Assembly (NCBI RefSeq): GCF_000384115.1
Contig: NZ_KB913029.1
Location: forward strand, 2,517,057-2,581,056
Length of the DNA stretch: 64,000 bases
Direction of reading: 5' to 3'
From: Sporichthya polymorpha DSM 43042
Lineage (GTDB): Bacteria > Actinomycetota > Actinomycetes > Sporichthyales > Sporichthyaceae
The translations under genes and the position numbers were made by a program. The notes below the pieces were generated by a model that had not been told where the DNA came from, ran no database searches, and saw nothing but the letters and a program-made list of their open reading frames with translations. Shown piece after piece: positions 59,693-64,000 of this stretch (the stretch's first letter is position 1; each line of letters opens with the position of its first letter).

Positions 59693-61381
59693 ATGTCCTC
59701 TGCGAATCGCACCGTCGACGTCCTCGTGGTCGGATCCGGGCACAACGGCCTGATCTCCGCCGCCTATCTCGCCAAGGCCGGCCTGCAGGTGCAGGTCCTG
59801 GAGGCGTTTTCGACCCCGGGCGGAATGACCTCCACCACCGAGGTCGAGGACTGCCCCGGGTACAAGGTCAACGACGCCTCGATCCAGCCGTCGCTGTTCC
59901 GGACGACGACGATCATGAAGGACCTGCAGCTCGAGGAGAAGTACGGGCTGAAGATGCGGGTCATCGACCCGGTCCACCTGCAGCTGAACTACGACCACAC
60001 CTCGCTCGGCCTGTGGCGGGACGCCCAGAAGACGGCCGACGAGCTCGCGTACTTCTCGAAGAAGGACGCCGCCGCGCTGAAGGACCTGTACTCGATCATC
60101 CACGCGGCCGTCGACATCGGCCTGCCGATGATGCAGACCTCGCCGACGCGGCCGGACCCGAAGGCGATCCTCGAGCTGGCCAAGCAGTCCCTCAAGCACC
60201 GGTCCGAGCTGCTCGCGGTCGGACGGTGGATGCGCGCGACGGAGATCGAGGTCCTCGACGAGTCCTTCGAGTCCGACCCGATCAAGGCGTGTGTGCTGAT
60301 CGGTCTGCCGTTCATGTCCTACGACTCGGACTTCTCCGGCTGGTCGCTGATCTACCTCGGCATCATCACCAAGTACGGCGTCGCGATGTTCGAGGGCGGG
60401 ACGGGACAGCTCCCGCGGGCCCTGATCGACCTGATCACCGACCACGGCGGCAGCGTCCGGTGCAACGCCGAGGTCGAGCAGATGGTCATGCGCAACGGTC
60501 GCTGCGTCGGTGTGCGCCTCAGGAACGGCGAGGAGATCTACGCCCGCCGCGGTGTCCTGACCGCGTTCAGCCCGAAGCGCGTGCTGCGCGACATGCTCCC
60601 GCCCGGCACCCTGCCCCCGCACCTGGCGAACCGCGTCGCGAACATCCCGACCCGGTCGCGCGGGTTCGCGGACATGAAGCTCGACGTGCTGACCAAGGGT
60701 CAGATCCGCATGGACAAGATCAAGGCCAAGCGGAACGACGACCTCGACCCCCGTCTGCCGGCCAACGGCTACCACAACTACGAGCAGGTGAAGGCGGCGC
60801 AGATCGCCTGCAAGCGCGGCGAGATGCCGCAGCACATCCCGGGCTTGGCCCAGATCTCCACGGCCCTGCCGTCGAACGCGCACTTCGCCCCGCCCGGGTG
60901 CGACGTCTTCTGGTTCTGGTCGGGTCTGACCCCCAACGACCCGCACATGGGCTGGGAGGCGGCGCGCAAGCAGGCCGCGGAGACGATCATCAGCCAGAGC
61001 GACCACTACTACGAGGGCATCGAGGAGCTGCAGGTCTACAGCCGGGTCCGCATGCTGCCCGACATCGAGGAGCGCTTCTTCGCGATGGACGGGTCGGTCT
61101 ACCACACGGACCCCCTGATCACCCGGTTCGGCCCGAACAAGCCGGCCGTCGGCTTCGCCGGGTACTCGACGCCGATCCCGGGTCTGTTCCTCACCGGCTC
61201 CGGCACCCACCCGGTCGCGGGCATCAGCGGTATGCCCGGCCAGAACGCGGCCAAGACGATGCTCAAGGTCTTCCGGCGTGAGGACCGCAAGGGCCGCGGC
61301 GCGGCGGTCGACGAGGCGCGCTTCTGGGAGAGCGTCGAGAGCGCGGACGCCTACACGGGCTCGAAGCCGAGGACGCCGTAG
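59693..61381 (+). CDS. NAD(P)/FAD-dependent oxidoreductase, phytoene-desaturase-like
   Basis: A 562-aa flavoprotein. The FAD Rossmann motif is VVGSGHNGLISAAYLAKAG, followed by LEAFSTPGGMTST. The C-terminal segment PIPGLFLTGSGTHPVAGIS binds FAD in this superfamily. It probably introduces double bonds or oxidises a lipid-like substrate; the actual substrate is unknown. Its upstream region holds two operators of the 13-bp family. A phosphotransferase gene starts 8 bp after its stop, indicating an operon to the end of the window. Confidence 0.82.
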   Translation: MSSANRTVDVLVVGSGHNGLISAAYLAKAGLQVQVLEAFSTPGGMTSTTEVEDCPGYKVNDASIQPSLFRTTTIMKDLQLEEKYGLKMRVIDPVHLQLNYDHTSLGLWRDAQKTADELAYFSKKDAAALKDLYSIIHAAVDIGLPMMQTSPTRPDPKAILELAKQSLKHRSELLAVGRWMRATEIEVLDESFESDPIKACVLIGLPFMSYDSDFSGWSLIYLGIITKYGVAMFEGGTGQLPRALIDLITDHGGSVRCNAEVEQMVMRNGRCVGVRLRNGEEIYARRGVLTAFSPKRVLRDMLPPGTLPPHLANRVANIPTRSRGFADMKLDVLTKGQIRMDKIKAKRNDDLDPRLPANGYHNYEQVKAAQIACKRGEMPQHIPGLAQISTALPSNAHFAPPGCDVFWFWSGLTPNDPHMGWEAARKQAAETIISQSDHYYEGIEELQVYSRVRMLPDIEERFFAMDGSVYHTDPLITRFGPNKPAVGFAGYSTPIPGLFLTGSGTHPVAGISGMPGQNAAKTMLKVFRREDRKGRGAAVDEARFWESVESADAYTGSKPRTP

Positions 61382-61388
61382 CGGTCAC

Positions 61389-62570
61389 ATGAACGCCAAG
61401 GTCCAGTTGGCCGCGAAGGCGGCGACGGTCGGGGCGCACTGCCTCGCCGAGCGAATCCGCCCACCCGCGGTCCGCACGGCGGCGGACGTGCCGGTCTCCG
61501 GGCGGCGGGTGACGGCGGAGTGGCTCACGGCCGTGCTGTGCCGGGACGTCCCCGGCGCCGAGGTCTCCTCGTTCACGGTCACGGGCGGGAGCCGCGGCAC
61601 CTCCGAGCGCGTCGGGTTGCGCGTCGTCTACAACGACGCCGGTCGGGTGGCGGGCCTGCCCACGGCGGTGTTCACCAAGGCGACCGCCGGGTTTGCGCAG
61701 CGGATGCTCCTCGGCGGCGCCGACGTGATCTCGGGCGAGCGACACTTCTTCATGGGCCTGCGCCAGCGCGTCGACATCGAGGCTCCGCAGGGGTACTGGG
61801 CCGCCGTCGACCCGGCGTCGTGGCGCTCCATCACCGTTCTCGAGGACATCGCGGTGACGAAGGGCGCGACGTTCCTCGCACCGACGACGGGCTTCACCAA
61901 GGGCGAGATCGTCGACCTGGTGCAGAATCTCGGGCGCCTGCACGGGCCGCTCTGGGGCGCCCCGGCGATCGCGACGCTGAAGACGCCGCGCCAGTACTCG
62001 GAGAACACCGACGCGTTCCTCGACTTCCGCAAGCGCGCCGCCGTCGGGATGCAGCGCTCGCGCGAGCTGATGCCGCCGCCGCTGCTCGGGGAGGCCGACC
62101 GTCTGCACGACGCGACGATCCGCTCGATGCAGTTGAGCACGGACTCTCCGAACGGCACCGCACGCACCTTGCTGCACGGTGACTGCCATGCCGGCCAGAC
62201 CTACCGCACCGCCGCGGGCGCGATGGGGCTGTGCGACTGGCAGGGGCTCCTCCAGGGGAACTGGGCGTTCGACGTCGCGTACCTGATCAACACCGGCTGC
62301 GAGCCCGACGCCCGCAAGGCCTGGCTCGACGACCTGCTCGACGCGTACCTCGACGCGCTCGCCGGCGCGGGCGGGCCGCGCATTGCCGCGTCGGAGGCGT
62401 TGCTGACCTACCGTCAGCACGCCTTCTGGCCGTACACCGCGTGGGCGTTCACCATCGGGCGGGCGGTCTACCAGCCGAAGATGCAGCCCGTCGAGACCTG
62501 CTTGACACTGATGCGCCGCACCGCGGCCGCGATCCACGAACTCGACGCCTTCGAGGCGGTCGGCGTATGA
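61389..62570 (+). CDS. Phosphotransferase (APH/CHK-like kinase fold) (1)
   Basis: A 393-aa kinase-fold protein with the catalytic loop HGDCHAGQTYR and metal site GLCDWQGLLQGNWAFDVAY, as in ecdysteroid/choline kinase-like enzymes. It would phosphorylate a hydroxylated lipid or CoA intermediate. The N-terminal part (VTAEWLTAVLCRDVPGAEV) is shared with the incomplete protein beginning at 63394. The ATG at 61389 is 8 bp after the oxidoreductase. Confidence 0.85.
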   Translation: MNAKVQLAAKAATVGAHCLAERIRPPAVRTAADVPVSGRRVTAEWLTAVLCRDVPGAEVSSFTVTGGSRGTSERVGLRVVYNDAGRVAGLPTAVFTKATAGFAQRMLLGGADVISGERHFFMGLRQRVDIEAPQGYWAAVDPASWRSITVLEDIAVTKGATFLAPTTGFTKGEIVDLVQNLGRLHGPLWGAPAIATLKTPRQYSENTDAFLDFRKRAAVGMQRSRELMPPPLLGEADRLHDATIRSMQLSTDSPNGTARTLLHGDCHAGQTYRTAAGAMGLCDWQGLLQGNWAFDVAYLINTGCEPDARKAWLDDLLDAYLDALAGAGGPRIAASEALLTYRQHAFWPYTAWAFTIGRAVYQPKMQPVETCLTLMRRTAAAIHELDAFEAVGV

Positions 62571-62584
62571 GAGAGGTAAGGGAC

Positions 62585-63391
62585 ATGGCACCGGTCGACA
62601 CTCTGGGGCAGGACCAGCCGGTCGGGGAGTGGGGTCAGGTGGTCGGGACCGGGCTCACCTTCGCGCTCGCCTTCTTTGCGGTCGGTTACGTCGTCACCGT
62701 GGCGCGGCGCGACCGGATCACCTGGCCGTTCTTCCTGCTGCTCTCCGGCGGTCTGACCTGTCTGATGGAGCCGCTGTACGACCACCTGTACGGCTTGTGG
62801 TTCTACGAGGAGGACCAGTGGAACCTCTACGAGACCTTCGGTAGCTCGCAGCCCGTCTGGGTGCCCGCGGCCTACGTCGCGTTCTACGGCGGCGCCTCGG
62901 TGTTCGTCGCGCGGACGCTGATGCGCACCCCGAACATGCGCACGGTGTGGACGATGTACTTCGCGGTCGCCGCGATGGCCGTCGTCGCCGAGATCGCCTA
63001 CGTGAGCGTCTTCGAGCTCTACAGCTACCAGGACGACCAGCCGTACAAGTTCTTCGGCTACCCGCTGTTCCTCGGCTTCACGAACGCGATGTCGGCACTG
63101 GTGGCGGGCACCCTCGCCTTCCGGGTCGCCCCGATGCTGCCGCGGGCGGTGGACCAGGTCGCGATGATCGCGCTCGTCCCCGGCGCGTTCGCGTTCGGCC
63201 TGTTCGGCACCGGGATCCTGTACCTGTCGGTGCGTCACGGCTTCGAGAACCCGCCGATGCCGCTGGTCTACCTCGCGGCGCTCACCGTCCCGCTGGCGAT
63301 CGCCTCGACCGTCCGGCTGCTGGGGATCTGCCTGGTGAAGACCGCGACCTCGGCACCGGTGGAGTCGCGCCCGACCTCGGTGCACGTCTAG
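62585..63391 (+). CDS. Multi-pass membrane protein between two phosphotransferases
   Basis: A 268-aa protein with about seven transmembrane helices and conserved-looking acidic/aromatic loops (EPLYDHLYGLWFYEEDQW, FELYSYQDDQPYKFFGYP). It may belong to the spirocyclase AveC-like membrane group, which I cannot confirm. GAGAGG lies before the ATG at 62585; an alternative ATG at 62567 overlaps the previous stop. It probably belongs to the operon starting at 59693. Confidence 0.65.
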   Translation: MAPVDTLGQDQPVGEWGQVVGTGLTFALAFFAVGYVVTVARRDRITWPFFLLLSGGLTCLMEPLYDHLYGLWFYEEDQWNLYETFGSSQPVWVPAAYVAFYGGASVFVARTLMRTPNMRTVWTMYFAVAAMAVVAEIAYVSVFELYSYQDDQPYKFFGYPLFLGFTNAMSALVAGTLAFRVAPMLPRAVDQVAMIALVPGAFAFGLFGTGILYLSVRHGFENPPMPLVYLAALTVPLAIASTVRLLGICLVKTATSAPVESRPTSVHV

Positions 63392-63393
63392 CC

Positions 63394-64000
63394 GTGGGGG
63401 TACGCGACCAGCTCACGCTGACCGGCTCCGTCCTGCGGGTGGGAGCGACCGTCGCGGCCGAGCGGGCACGGGGCCGTGGCCCCGTCACCGCGCCGGACGC
63501 GGTGCCCGCTCGCGTCGAGGACCTCACCCCGGAGTGGCTCACCGCGGCCCTGTGCCGGGACCGGCCGGGCGCGCGCGTCGTCGGCGTCGAGCTCGGCGGC
63601 GGGTCCGAGGGCACGAGCTCCCGGCGGGCGCTGACCGTGTCGTACAACGAGGCCGGGACCGGCCTGCCGACCGCGGTCTACACGAAGTCGACGCCCCGTT
63701 TCGTCTCGCGCGTGCTCGTCGGCGTCACCGGCGCGGCCGGCGCCGAGGCGCTGTTCTACGACCGCATCCGGCAGCACCTCGACATCGGTGCCCCCGCGGG
63801 CTACGCCGGTGCCTGGGACCCCCGCAGCTGCCGGTCGATGGTGCTCGCGGAGGACGTCAGCGTCACCCGCGGCGCGACGTTCCCGGACGCCGCCGTGCAC
63901 ATCGACCGCCGGGGCGCGGAAAGCATGGTGCGCGAGATGGCGCGCTACCACGGCGCTCTCTGGGAGGACCCGCGGCTGGACCGCGAGTGGACGTCGCTCC
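63394..64000 (+). CDS. Phosphotransferase (APH/CHK-like kinase fold) (2), cut by the window end
   Basis: An open frame of about 202 codons that runs off the end of the window, starting at GTG 63394, 2 bp after the previous stop. Its sequence (LTPEWLTAALCRDRPGARVV, SVTRGATFPDAA, MARYHGALWEDP) matches the N-terminal half of the protein at 61389, so it is a paralogue. The catalytic loop lies beyond the window. The unusual start and missing end lower confidence in the boundaries. Confidence 0.7.
   Translation, partial: MGVRDQLTLTGSVLRVGATVAAERARGRGPVTAPDAVPARVEDLTPEWLTAALCRDRPGARVVGVELGGGSEGTSSRRALTVSYNEAGTGLPTAVYTKSTPRFVSRVLVGVTGAAGAEALFYDRIRQHLDIGAPAGYAGAWDPRSCRSMVLAEDVSVTRGATFPDAAVHIDRRGAESMVREMARYHGALWEDPRLDREWTSL

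Noticed and set aside
7502-63391. A complete steroid-ring degradation cluster
   Set aside because: Side-chain type genes are present, but no ring-opening dehydrogenases, KstD, HsaC-type or Mce genes were seen. The substrate therefore remains undetermined.

Overview
The window is high-GC DNA with tightly packed genes, frequent GTG starts and many ATGA/GTGA stop-start overlaps. This fits a free-living Actinomycetota with a lipid, steroid, terpenoid or aromatic catabolic life-style. Menaquinone genes, a DUF222/HNH nuclease and FadE34-like, CYP125-like and EthA-like proteins support that view. I cannot name a genus. No rRNA, tRNA, CRISPR, prophage or complete insertion sequence was seen.

Layout: 0-0.4 kb, tandem palindromic repeats. 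0.4-4 kb, menaquinone genes menB / menC-menD. 4-7.4 kb, a DUF3556 membrane protein and an FAD oxidoreductase. 7.5-18.1 kb, a first branched-chain-type (Liv) ABC import module: TetR, orphan lipoprotein SBP, livF-livG, then an operon of surface protein, small membrane protein, second membrane protein, a fused LivH-LivM permease and SBP, followed by TetR. 18.1-19.8 kb, NorE/NorF-like oxidase accessory subunits plus a membrane protein. 19.9-24 kb, a P450, MaoC, two enoyl-CoA hydratases and an SDR. 24-28.5 kb, an FAD enzyme, TetR, acyl-CoA dehydrogenase and an NTF2-hydratase fusion. 28.7-33.3 kb, an HMG-CoA-synthase/DUF35 fusion, thiolase and a two-subunit Rieske dioxygenase. 33.3-38 kb, a second Rieske oxygenase, TetR, an EthA-like monooxygenase and a P450. 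38-47.9 kb, a second complete Liv module flanked by two PucR regulators. 47.9-52.1 kb, SBP, a DUF7064-like protein and a phosphotransferase, divergent from TetR. 52.1-56.3 kb, TetR, thiolase and a double-length acyl-CoA dehydrogenase. 56.3-64 kb, an HNH nuclease, a secreted hydrolase, an FAD enzyme, two phosphotransferase paralogues and a membrane protein.

How it fits together: the Liv modules probably import one or more carboxylic, CoA-activatable substrates. P450s, Rieske oxygenases and flavin monooxygenases would oxygenate them, and the dehydrogenase, hydratase, SDR and thiolase genes would shorten them by beta-oxidation-type steps. Two regulatory patterns stand out. A 13-bp palindrome GGACA-N3-TGTCC and close variants lie upstream of five separate transcription units, twice in front of the TetR gene at 52.1-52.8 kb, which is the best candidate for its repressor. 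Separately, three related TetR genes each sit beside one of three related SBP genes, as if sensor and importer were duplicated together.

The most unusual system is the pairing, found twice, of a Liv transporter with a signal-peptide-bearing, C-terminally anchored surface protein and a small two-helix membrane protein. I know of no description of these as transporter parts. Several families of palindromic dispersed repeats are also present.
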